Part shown: in pieces, positions 8,383 to 16,423 of the stretch | Layout of the letters: the number at the start of each line of letters is the position of its first letter | Position numbering within the stretch: position 1 is the stretch's first letter | DNA from: CAVRUD01 sp963849635 | GTDB taxonomy: Bacteria; Chloroflexota; Chloroflexia; Thermomicrobiales; UBA6265 | Length of the DNA stretch: 64,000 bases | NCBI GenBank assembly: GCA_963849635.1 | Contig: CAWKIA010000024.1 | Location: 399,933-463,932 of the forward strand | Direction: 5' to 3' | Notes under the pieces: generated by a model | What the model was told of the DNA's origin: nothing | The model's database searches: none | What the model saw: the letters and a program-made list of their open reading frames with translations, nothing else | Position numbers and translations under genes: made by a program

Positions 8383-11000
8383 ATGCCAACGGAGCGCGCT
8401 GCCGTGGTCGCCGGAGAGGAGACGGGCGAGGCCGGGTGGTTCTCGGCCAAAGCCGCGGCGGCCGTTATCGGCGTCAGCCAGCGCACGATCCGGCGCGGCA
8501 TTGTCCGGGGTGTCCTACCCGCCACCAAGCGCGCCGGCGTCTACCGGATCGCGCCAGACGATCTCGCCCGCTACCGGGAGCGGCACGGCGGCGCGGACGA
8601 GGTCCGGCATCTCCCCGTCCCAGCCCGGCCGGATCCGGTGCCCGACTTCATCCCCGCACCCGGGATCCTGCCCTCCTCTGACCTGCCCCGTCCGCTAACG
8701 CCCTTGATCGGCCGCGCGCGTGAGCTCGCTACGGCGACGGCGGTATTGCGAGACGGTGTCCGGCTCCTGACCTTGACTGGTCCCGGTGGCGTCGGCAAGA
8801 CGCGTCTGGCCGTCGCGCTTGCCGAGGCAGTGGCAGCCGGACTTCCCAGACGGCGTCTGGTTCGTGCCCCTGGCGCCGGTCCATGACCCCGCCCTAGTCG
8901 GCGCCACGATCGCCGGGGCGCTCGGCGTGCGGGAGACCGGTGAGCGCCCCCTCACCGTCGGACTGCGAGCGTTCCTGCGCGACAAGCGTTCCCTGCTGAT
9001 TTTGGACAACTTCGAGCACGTGCTTGAGGCGGCGCCGCTGGTGACGGAGTTGCTGGCCATCTGCCCACAGCTGGCGATGCTTACCACAAGCCGGGCCGTG
9101 CTGCACCTGAGTGGCGAGCACAATCTTGTCGTACCGTCGCTGGCGCTGCCTGATCTCGCGCGGCTGCCCTCCCTCTCTGTGCTGATTGAGACGCCGGCAG
9201 TGCGTCTGTTCGTCGCACGGGCGCGGGCGGCGCGGGATGATTTCACGCTCACCGACGACGATGCGGCAGCGGTCGCACAGATCTGCCACCGACTGGACGG
9301 GCTACCGCTGGCCATCGAGCTGGCGGCGGCACGGAGCCGAATGCTGCCACCAACCGCGCTGCTGGCGGGGCTGGAGCAGCGGCTGCTGCTCTTGACTGGC
9401 GGCCCGCGCGATGTCCCGGCCCGCCTGCAGACGATGCGCGACGCCATCGCCTGGAGCCACGACCTCCTCTCAGAGGAGGACCAAGCCCTCTTCCGCCGCC
9501 TCGCCGTCTTTGTCGGCGGCTTTACGATCGAGGCGGCCGGGGCCTCAGCCTTGACCCCCTCGGTTTCCCCTGTCGTGCTCGACGGCCTCGCCTCCCTCGT
9601 CGACAAGAGCCTCATTCAGCTCAGCACTGGGAATCCAGAGATGCCCTCCGGGCACAGCGTTCGCTACGTGATGCTGGAGACGGTCCGCGAGTTCGCGCTG
9701 GAGCAACTCGCGAGCAGCGGCGAAGAGGAGGTGACGCGGCGGCGGCACGCGGCCCACTTCCTGGCCCTGGCGGAGGAGATCCGCCCGACGCTGTCGGGAC
9801 GAGAGCAGGGTCCGTCCTTCGCGCGTCTGGCGGCCGACCACGACAATCTGCGGGCAGCGCTCCGCTGGGCGGAGACAAGCGGCGAGACGACGACTGTTGT
9901 GCAGCTGGTCGTCGCGCTCTGGCGCTTCTGGACAGTCCGTGGCCACCTGCAGGAGACGCAGGACCTCCTTGAGCGCGTGCTCGCCGCCGCGGAGGGGGGA
10001 GGAGTTCCCCGTGCTGCGCGCCGAAGCGTTCTTCTGTCTCGGGCGCCTGGTCGCGCGCCACCGCGACTTCGCCCGGGCGACCGTCCACCTCGAGGCTGCG
10101 GCGGCGCTCTGGGAGGACCTGGGCGATTGGGCCGGCGTTGCACGCGCGACGTTCGTCCTCGGCGGCCTCGCCGAGTCGGTCGGCGACGACGACCGGGCCA
10201 CCGCGCGCTACGAGGCGGCGCTCGCCCTCCACCGCCGCCTCGGCGACAGGCGGATGACGGCGCTGTCCCTGGAGAATCTGGCCGATGCTGCCTACCGGCA
10301 GAGCCGGCTCGAGCGAGCGGCGCCGCTCGCCGAGGAGGCCCTCGCGGCGAGCCGGGCGGTCGACGACACCGCGATCCTGGTCCAGGCGTTAGTTGGGGCC
10401 GCCCAGGTCGCCCTGTCCACAGGCGACCTGGGCGGCGCGGGTCAGCTTCTGCGAGAGGCACTGACGCGGGGCGAAGCGCTGGGCTTCCGGATGGGCATCG
10501 CCGATGCGCTGGCGGGCTGCGCTGCGCTCGCCGCAGCCAGTGGGCAGGCGGAGCGGGCGGCCCAGCTGCTCGGCGCGGCCGACGCGATCCTGTCGGATAT
10601 CGGCGAGCCGCTCATCCTCCACCACGCGCAGCGGGCGCGCACCGAGGCGGCGACGCGCACCGCACTACCGACCGAAGAGTTCGTGGCGGCCTGGTCGGCC
10701 GGTCAGACGCTGGCGGGGGCAGACGCCATTGCCGACGCGATCGCCGTGACCATGACGGTAGCCATGCCAGGTACCGAGCCGGCGCCCATCGGCGCTCCAA
10801 CCGCGCTCGCTCTCCTGACGCCGCGCGAGCTTGAAGTCCTGCGCCTGCTGATGAAGGGCCTGTCGGACAAGGAGATCGCCGCCGCCCTCGGGATTGCCCG
10901 TGCCACCGCCACCAAGCACGTCGAAGCGATCCGGGGCAAGCTCGGCTGCCCCTCCCGCACCGCCGCGGCCGCATATGCCGCCCGCCACGGCCTCGTTTGA
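8383..11000 (+). CDS. STAND ATPase transcriptional regulator with N-terminal excisionase-type HTH and C-terminal LuxR HTH (two frameshifts)
   Basis: Large signal-integrating regulator, about 871 residues once two breaks are repaired. ATG 8383 follows GGGAGG. Order of parts: residues 16-60 a MerR/excisionase-type HTH (FSAKAAAAVIGVSQRTIRRG); an NB-ARC-like ATPase with TLTGPGGVGKTRLA (Walker A), SLLILDNFEHV (Walker B), MLTTSR and GLPLAIELAAAR; then TPR-like helical repeats; then a LuxR HTH (LTPRELEVLRLLMKGLSDKE) at the C-terminus. One extra G near 8843 and one near 9997 shift the frame; removing them gives AADFPDGVWFVPLAP and AEGEEFPVLRAEAFF. Such proteins normally carry only one DNA-binding domain. 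The target may be the adjacent dehydrogenase or cysteine-rich gene; this is inference. Confidence 0.85.
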
Positions 11001-11344
11001 CGACCTGAAGCCACCCTCAAGCCGACCTACGAATTTCTTCGTATATGTGAGTCGCTTCGCCCTGTCAGCGCCATGGACGTTCGCGCCGCGCGATCAGTTC
11101 CAGCAGAACCGGGTTCGATGCGTCCATTGTAGAGGCCGCGCCGCTCACCGGGGACTGACTCCTGCCCAAGTACGCAGTTTTCCGTACGCCGTTTGGGGCG
11201 ATGGGGAGAGAAATCGGCATAGACAGGCCCGCCCCCATCCCTAGCATTCGAAGCAGTCTAGCTATCAGGTGGCCGGCGACCGTGGAGGCATGGGCCTGCC
11301 GGGGGAACCGCCTTCACACCTTTCGACCGGCGGCGCAGGGGAAC
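11001..11344. other. Intergenic region without a recognised gene
   Basis: No coding signal that I can support. It contains one small inverted repeat, 11029-11042 (ACGAA, 4 nt loop, TTCGT), 29 bp after the regulator stop, too weak for a convincing terminator. The promoter of the cysteine-rich protein gene must lie here, but no clear -35/-10 pair was recognised. Confidence 0.5.
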
Positions 11345-13228
11345 ATGATGGACGGACATCGCTTCGACGACCTGGTTCGGCGGCTCGCGGCCGGGACTTC
11401 CCGCCGCGGACTCCTCAAGGTGGCCCTGGCCGCGGTGGCCAGCGGGGTGGGCGGTGGGAGTAGCATTCGCCGTGCCGGAGCCGCGCCAAAGGTTGGGATC
11501 TGCCACCGGACCGGCTCTGCCACCAATCCCCTGGTCTACATCGAGGTCGACGACAGCGCGGTCCCCACCCACCGGGCACACGGCGACGCGATCGGCGTCG
11601 ATTTGTCATCGGACGTCACCAACTGCGGCGCGTGTGGCGTCGTCTGCCCGGCCGCGACTGACCCCTGCCAGGTGGTGGCGTGTCTCAACGGAACGTGCGG
11701 CTTTGTGGCGGCGGCGAGGGGCACGGTCTGTCGCCCCGCGGCCGGGCCGTGCGACGTCGAAGAGGTCTGCGACGGAATCGCGCTGTCCTGCCCGGCCGAC
11801 GCCTTCCAGCCCGCCGCTCAGGTGTGTCGCCCGGCGGCCGGTCCCTGCGATCTGGTCGAGACCTGCACCGGCAACTCCGCTGGTTGCCCCTCTGACGGGT
11901 TCCAGCCGACCTCGGTCCAATGCCGGGCGGCCGGTTGCACCGGCGGTGTGGCCACCCTGCCGGCGAACTGCCCCGGCGACGGACCGGAGTGCCCGGCGGA
12001 ACAGACCCAGACCTGCGGTGCCTTCGCCTGCGGGCCGACCGGCTGCCACACAACCTGCACCGACGATACCCAATGCGCCGCCGGCCACCACTGCGACGAC
12101 GACGGGCAGTGCCTCCCCGACGAAGGGCTCGGCATAGCCTGCGATGAGGACAGCGACTGCCAGAGCGGGTTCTGCGTCAACGGCGTCTGCTGCAACGAGC
12201 GGTGCGATGGCGCGTGCTTCGAGTGCACGGCGGCGACCGGCGGCATCTGCACAACGGCCTCCAACGAAACCGCCTGCGGACCGGACCGGATCTGCTGTGG
12301 GGGCGCCTGCTGCACCGCCGGCGAGACGTGCGATGGCGTCACCTGTCAGGCCACCTGCACTGAGCTCGGGCAGACCTGCGCCGATGAGGCAGAGTGTTGT
12401 CAGGACGGCATCGCTATCTGCGATGGCGTCTGCTGCCTTGTACCCGGAGAGAGTTGCGACGACGCCGACGACTGCTGCAGCGCGTCCGACTGCCAGAATG
12501 GGTTCTGCTGCAAGACTGCAGGGGGAAGCTGCGAATCTATCGACGACTGCTGTTTCTCCGAGTTCGACGGCGAGTGCCGCGTCGATCAAACGGGATCCGG
12601 AGGGGGCACGTGCGTGCTCTTCTGCCTTCCGTCGGGCGACCCGTGCACCACCAGCGGCGAATGCTGCGGCGGTGACGAGTGCGTCGACGGTACCTGCCAG
12701 TTCGTCTGTCAGGAGGCGGCCAGCCTGTGCCATTCGGTGGGCGTTTGCTGCGTGGGGTTGGATTGCGACCACGCGTACACCGATACCCTGCTCAACGATC
12801 CCCTCCGTTGCTGCCGAGCGCCCCAGAGCAGTTGCGACTTCCACGCGGAATGCTGCAATCCTTCGACGGGCCCGCTGCCCGAAGATCGGGTGGACGCGGT
12901 TTGCAGCGAAGGGATCTGCTGCGTGCCGCCCGGATTCGAGTGCGTTACCGCCGGGGACTGCTGCGGGGGAAGTCAATGCGCCGTGAATCAGCGCGAGGCC
13001 TTCTACCAGCACGGAGACCGGGTGATCACAACCTGCTGCCGGCCCGCCGGCGCACCGTGCGGACCCGGGCCCCAAACCCCGAACGGTCAATGCTGCAGCG
13101 GCTTCTGCGAAGGCGGATTCTGCGCGGACCGCATCTGCATCCCAAACGGGCTCCCGTGCGATGAGCAGGACGATGGCTGTTGCGGCAGCTGCCTCGGGGG
13201 GACGTGCTTCCCCCACGGGACGATCTAG
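11345..13228 (+). CDS. Tat-exported cysteine-rich protein with disintegrin-like repeats
   Basis: Function unknown; an exported, probably heavily disulfide-bonded or metal-binding surface protein of about 627 residues, intact in one frame. ATG 11345 (or 11348). The N-terminus has a Tat-type signal (TSRRGLLKVALAAVASG). I count about 95 cysteines, roughly 15 percent of residues. Residues about 125-200 hold two repeats of the form GPCD-x2-E-x-C-x-G-x3-CP-D-F, which is the ADAM/snake-venom disintegrin pattern (CDVEEVCDG; CDLVETCTG). From residue 260 on come many shorter units of the type SGFCVNGVCC or ECCGGDECVDGTC, seen in many environmental bacterial surface proteins. Being long and unbroken in a window full of frameshifts supports it as real coding sequence. 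An antisense open frame of similar length is a composition artefact. Confidence 0.85.
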   Translation: MMDGHRFDDLVRRLAAGTSRRGLLKVALAAVASGVGGGSSIRRAGAAPKVGICHRTGSATNPLVYIEVDDSAVPTHRAHGDAIGVDLSSDVTNCGACGVVCPAATDPCQVVACLNGTCGFVAAARGTVCRPAAGPCDVEEVCDGIALSCPADAFQPAAQVCRPAAGPCDLVETCTGNSAGCPSDGFQPTSVQCRAAGCTGGVATLPANCPGDGPECPAEQTQTCGAFACGPTGCHTTCTDDTQCAAGHHCDDDGQCLPDEGLGIACDEDSDCQSGFCVNGVCCNERCDGACFECTAATGGICTTASNETACGPDRICCGGACCTAGETCDGVTCQATCTELGQTCADEAECCQDGIAICDGVCCLVPGESCDDADDCCSASDCQNGFCCKTAGGSCESIDDCCFSEFDGECRVDQTGSGGGTCVLFCLPSGDPCTTSGECCGGDECVDGTCQFVCQEAASLCHSVGVCCVGLDCDHAYTDTLLNDPLRCCRAPQSSCDFHAECCNPSTGPLPEDRVDAVCSEGICCVPPGFECVTAGDCCGGSQCAVNQREAFYQHGDRVITTCCRPAGAPCGPGPQTPNGQCCSGFCEGGFCADRICIPNGLPCDEQDDGCCGSCLGGTCFPHGTI

Positions 13229-13261
13229 TGGTCAGTCTCGCCTGAATAGCGCAAGTCGGCT

Positions 13262-13286
13262 CGTAGGGGCGAGGCACATGCCCACC
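13262..13286. repeat. Left arm of REP-like inverted repeat
   Basis: A 25 nt sequence starting CGTAGGGGCGAGGCA and ending GCCCACC. Its reverse complement, with two mismatches in the middle, occurs at 14406-14430. The two arms enclose the IS5-like element, suggesting that the element inserted into the loop of an existing palindromic repeat. Confidence 0.7.
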
Positions 13287-13292
13287 GACTAA

Positions 13293-14245
13293 GAGCCTGC
13301 GCCAAAAGGTGAGCGGTCCGGTCGCATAGGCAGCGGGAACGGAGTGCTCAATCATACGGGAAGGTCTTCAGGCTTTCCGTGTGAAGGAGCGACCCCGTGC
13401 CCGCCGTCTCATCATCCATCATCGAGCCCATCTGGGACCAGTTCTCTGCCCTGCTGCCTTCCGGCCCGGTGGCCCACCCGCTCGGCTGCCATCGCCCACG
13501 GATCGCCGGACCGTGTGGTGTTCGACAAACTCGTCCAGGTCCTAGTCTTCGGCTGCGCCTATCACCGATCGCCGACGCCACCTGCTCGGCAACCACGCTA
13601 CGCCGGCGCCGGGACGAGTGGATCGCGGCCGGCGTTATGGACCGCCTGCACGGGCTGGTGCTAGCCGCCTACGATCGCATGATCGGGTTGGCGCTGGGCG
13701 ACATCGCCATCGACTGCTGCATCACCAAGGCACCGTGCGGTGGCGAGGTGAGCGGGCCGCAGCCCCGTGGATCGCGGCAAGCAGGGGCTCAAGCGCTCCG
13801 TCGCCGTGGACGCCGCCGGCATCCCGCTCGGTGGGATCGCGGCGCCGGCCAACCGGCACGATTCGCCCCTGTTGGAACCGACGCTCGATGCACTGGAGAT
13901 CGACATGGGCCGATGACGGTCCACCTGGATCGTGGGTACGATTCCGGGGTCACCCGCCAGCGGCTGGCCGCCCGAGGCATCTGGCTGCCGAGATCGCCGC
14001 GCGGGGCGAGCCGGCGCCGGTAGCCGCGGGCCAGCGGTGGGTGGTCGAGCGCACCAACGCCTGGACCAATGCGCACAAGAAGTTGGTCTGGTGCACCGAG
14101 CGCCGGGCTGCCGTCATCGCGTTCTGGCTCGCCTTCTCGGCGGTGATCGTCAACGTCGGGCGCCTCGTCCGCGAGGCGTGGACCCGCTACCGGTGGGATA
14201 CCCGACCCAGCCGCAGACCCTGAAGCGGCCTATTGGCGCAAGCTC
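13293..14245 (+). mobile_element. IS5-family insertion sequence, 953 bp, with terminal inverted repeats and TAA target duplication
   Basis: The left end 13293-13309 (GAGCCTGCGCCAAAAGG) and right end 14229-14245 are inverted copies with two mismatches. They are flanked by TAA on both sides (13290-13292 and 14246-14248), the 3 bp TNA duplication known for several IS5 subgroups. The size and encoded transposase remains fit that family. The element is inactive as read because the transposase is frameshifted. Confidence 0.85.
13397..14223 (+). pseudogene. IS5-family transposase, multiply frameshifted
   Basis: DDE transposase remains spread over three frames. Recognisable pieces in order: SIIEPIWDQFSALLP; DRVVFDKLVQVLVFGCAYH; DATCSATTLRRRRDEWIAAG; GDIAIDCCITKAPCGGE (first catalytic Asp); KQGLKRSVAVDAAGIPLGG; TVHLDRGYDSGVTRQRL (second Asp); and WVVERTNAWTNAHKKLVW (catalytic Glu in the ER-x-NAW motif). 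At least four frame changes are needed, near 13485, 13560, 13765 and 13910. Some could be consensus errors as in neighbouring genes, but the number in under 850 bp suggests genuine decay as well. All catalytic residues remain in the translated pieces. Confidence 0.85.
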
Positions 14246-14248
14246 TAA

Positions 14249-14628
14249 TTCATCGTAACCACAACCTGTTGTGGTATGGCGTCGGGCAAACGCGGAACGA
14301 TGGCGACGACGGGACCGATGGCGCGACCGGGAGAGGCCACCGAGTCCTGCAAATCTCGGCAATCCTGAGCGACGCGACGGTGCTTACCCACAATTAGTTG
14401 GTCCAGGTGGGCACATGCCTCGCCCCTACGCCGGACGACCCGGCGCGAATCACCTTTGTTGATGATCGAATCCGGGCCACACGCGTCGACACGAACAGAT
14501 GGTGGGACGGGCCGATGCCGGGCACGCGTTAATTTGCTGGTCTACCTCCATGCGATCGGCCGCCGGTTCAAGTATGGTCCTCTAGAACCAGGGCAGGAGT
14601 CGTACGTCCTCGGAGCAAGGGAGAGTTT
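14249..14628. other. Intergenic region with right arm of REP-like repeat
   Basis: No gene is visible. It carries the second REP-like arm at 14406-14430 (GGTGGGCACATGCCTCGCCC and five more bases), inverted relative to 13262-13286, and a small palindromic stretch ACAACCTGTTGT at 14261. The rest shows nothing I can assign. Confidence 0.6.
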
Positions 14629-14907
14629 GTGGCGACCGTCTTCATCCACAAGGTGATGTCGTTGGATGGATTCATCTCGAAGCCGGACGAAATGGATTAC
14701 GCCTGGATGGGCAAGTACGGCTCTGGCGGTGAGATGCCCATGAGGATGATGGGTGAGATCGGCGCAGTGATCCAGGGCAACAAGGGGATTCGCGACGGCA
14801 CGATGTCGGAGGACACGCTGCCCTATTGCGGCCTGAATGCGGCGTAATTCATCGAGCCGCACCGGCGGGTCATGGACGGCGAGGTGCTCGACCACGAACT
14901 ACCTTGA
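14629..14907 (+). pseudogene. Truncated dihydrofolate-reductase-like (RibD C-terminal) gene copy
   Basis: The first 72 codons (GTG start, GGGAG upstream) match the intact gene at 20165 nearly residue for residue (VATVFIHKVMSLDGFIS...GAVIQGNK...RDGTMSE). The frame then meets TAA at 14845, where the intact copy has CAG; homology continues for a few codons past the stop (FI-P-H) and then decays to another stop at 14905. The conserved first part is well beyond chance, so this is a 5-prime remnant of a paralogue. Together with the intact copy it brackets the protease/MBL/DUF2278 cluster. Confidence 0.85.
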
Positions 14908-15037
14908 GTAGCTGGTTCAGTCGCGACCGACTTGGACGCCGTCGGATCTGGCGGGATGCAGCCAGTTGGCGACAGCGACTTACGCTCGATTGTCGATCGC
15001 CCGCCTTCCCTCCATAGTGGCTCGCGCACAATGGCCG

Positions 15038-16423
15038 TCAACTGGGCCAATTCGTCACCCCACCTTGAGTTCCAGACTCTTTTTCGTCGCTCCACGGTGG
15101 ATCCGTGATGTAGCTCGCCGCCATTCGTCCATTGCTGGCAGTGACATATCGCCGTACATCGGCCTCAACCAGCTTCATGTGCTCGACATTGTCGTGATTC
15201 GTGTTGTCCTCGAACGTTGAAGAGCTGTTAAACCAGAAGGTGAACTTCCCCTCTGCACGAGGATTTGGGCTCCGTAGATCGGCCGGGCCGATGCGAGAGT
15301 CGACAATCGCTTTTAGGATGCGAAGGTCTGGGTTCTCGTGCGCCCCGTTCGCACAAAAGACGTAGTGATCGGCGGTAATACGTCTGCAGAATTCAGGGTC
15401 AAGGTTGTGTTCCGAACCATGATGCTGAACTTTCAGCACGTTCACGTGCAGCAGCCCGTTGTTGTCCAGCTTTCCCCATTCGGTCAGGCCATTGAGGACG
15501 TCTTGACCGTGGCCGTCGCCAGTTAGGAGCAGGCTCGCCCCATCTTCCTCAACGAGAAACATGAGCGAGGCGAGATTCGGAGGCGTCACATTTCTCCGAT
15601 CGCCAAGTTGGTCTGACAGGGCCAAGAGCTCTCGCCGCAAACGTTCAAATTCGTTGGTCGTGAGCCGCCTCTCGTCTGCCCGCCGCTCAGCCTCTAACTC
15701 TTTCACCTTGGCCTTGTGGGAGTCGATCCAATCGTCCCAGTCTTTCTTGAGCCTGTCCAGATCCTCTTTGAACGGACCAATCGGAAAGAACGTCATCGAG
15801 CCGACGCGCGATTTCTTGAGCGACGCCTTCTTGCCCCGCTCGATATACATCAGACCACCGTCATGGTTCGGGTTGAGTTTCCAATTGAGCTGCTTTGAAC
15901 CGAGCCGATTCGTCAGCTCGATCCCCTGGGGAACGCTCGTAACGAGATCGCGAAGTTCTAGCGCTGCAGCCCGCAGCGAGTCCTTCTCGGATGCCGCAAA
16001 AGCGGTCGCGGCCTCGATCAGCACGGACTGAACCGGTCCGTCGGCCTGAGGAACGATCGCGGCGAACGCGTTGTACCAAATCTTTTCGACCGCCGGCGGG
16101 CGAAGGACCGTTGTTGGCTTCTTGAACCCATCGGTCGCATTGCCAGTGCCCTTGTCGATCCCCTGGGCCGCGTGGATGTCGAACACCTTCCAAAGAAATG
16201 ACTCGTTCGCCAACTCGAGGATCCCGCTGATGTGGTCCTCGTCGATATGCGATACGTAAACGACGTCGATCTTGCCACCCGCGGCCTGCAGACGCGCCAA
16301 CGCTGGCGAAACGTAGCGCCGGTACGACGATGCCATACCGCCGTCGATCAGCACTCGTTTGTCATTCTTGCTCGTCAGGAGCAGGCAGTCCCCTTTGTTA
16401 GATGGATAGACTGTGAGTTTCAT
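15038..16423 (-). CDS. MBL-fold metallo-hydrolase (ComEC/Rec2-like), protease partner
   Basis: Predicted metal-dependent hydrolase of 461 residues, intact, without a signal peptide. The MBL signature is HIDEDH (HxDxDH, about residues 59-64), with later metal ligands in LLLTGDGHGQD and the QHHGSEHN motif, a pattern shared with ComEC-type and other DNA or phosphoester-processing MBL proteins. A basic, probably helical region (about residues 235-275, rich in Lys, Glu and Arg) is inserted between the MBL motifs. Its ATG overlaps the stop codon of the upstream protease gene (ATGA arrangement), so translation is coupled. The substrate is unknown; a nuclease or phosphodiesterase role in a conflict system is one possibility, inferred from the pairing with a cytoplasmic protease. 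Confidence 0.82.
   Translation of the reverse strand: MKLTVYPSNKGDCLLLTSKNDKRVLIDGGMASSYRRYVSPALARLQAAGGKIDVVYVSHIDEDHISGILELANESFLWKVFDIHAAQGIDKGTGNATDGFKKPTTVLRPPAVEKIWYNAFAAIVPQADGPVQSVLIEAATAFAASEKDSLRAAALELRDLVTSVPQGIELTNRLGSKQLNWKLNPNHDGGLMYIERGKKASLKKSRVGSMTFFPIGPFKEDLDRLKKDWDDWIDSHKAKVKELEAERRADERRLTTNEFERLRRELLALSDQLGDRRNVTPPNLASLMFLVEEDGASLLLTGDGHGQDVLNGLTEWGKLDNNGLLHVNVLKVQHHGSEHNLDPEFCRRITADHYVFCANGAHENPDLRILKAIVDSRIGPADLRSPNPRAEGKFTFWFNSSSTFEDNTNHDNVEHMKLVEADVRRYVTASNGRMAASYITDPPWSDEKESGTQGGVTNWPS

Noticed and set aside
8383..11000. Programmed ribosomal frameshifting as the cause of the two breaks
   Set aside because: The same kind of one-base excess occurs in many unrelated genes here, usually in short homopolymers and without conserved slippery sites or stimulatory structures.
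11606..13216. A 536-codon open frame on the minus strand
   Set aside because: It is the antisense shadow of the cysteine-rich gene; Ala/Gly-rich composition, no family motif, no ribosome site. The plus-strand frame has a Tat signal and ordered Cys repeats.
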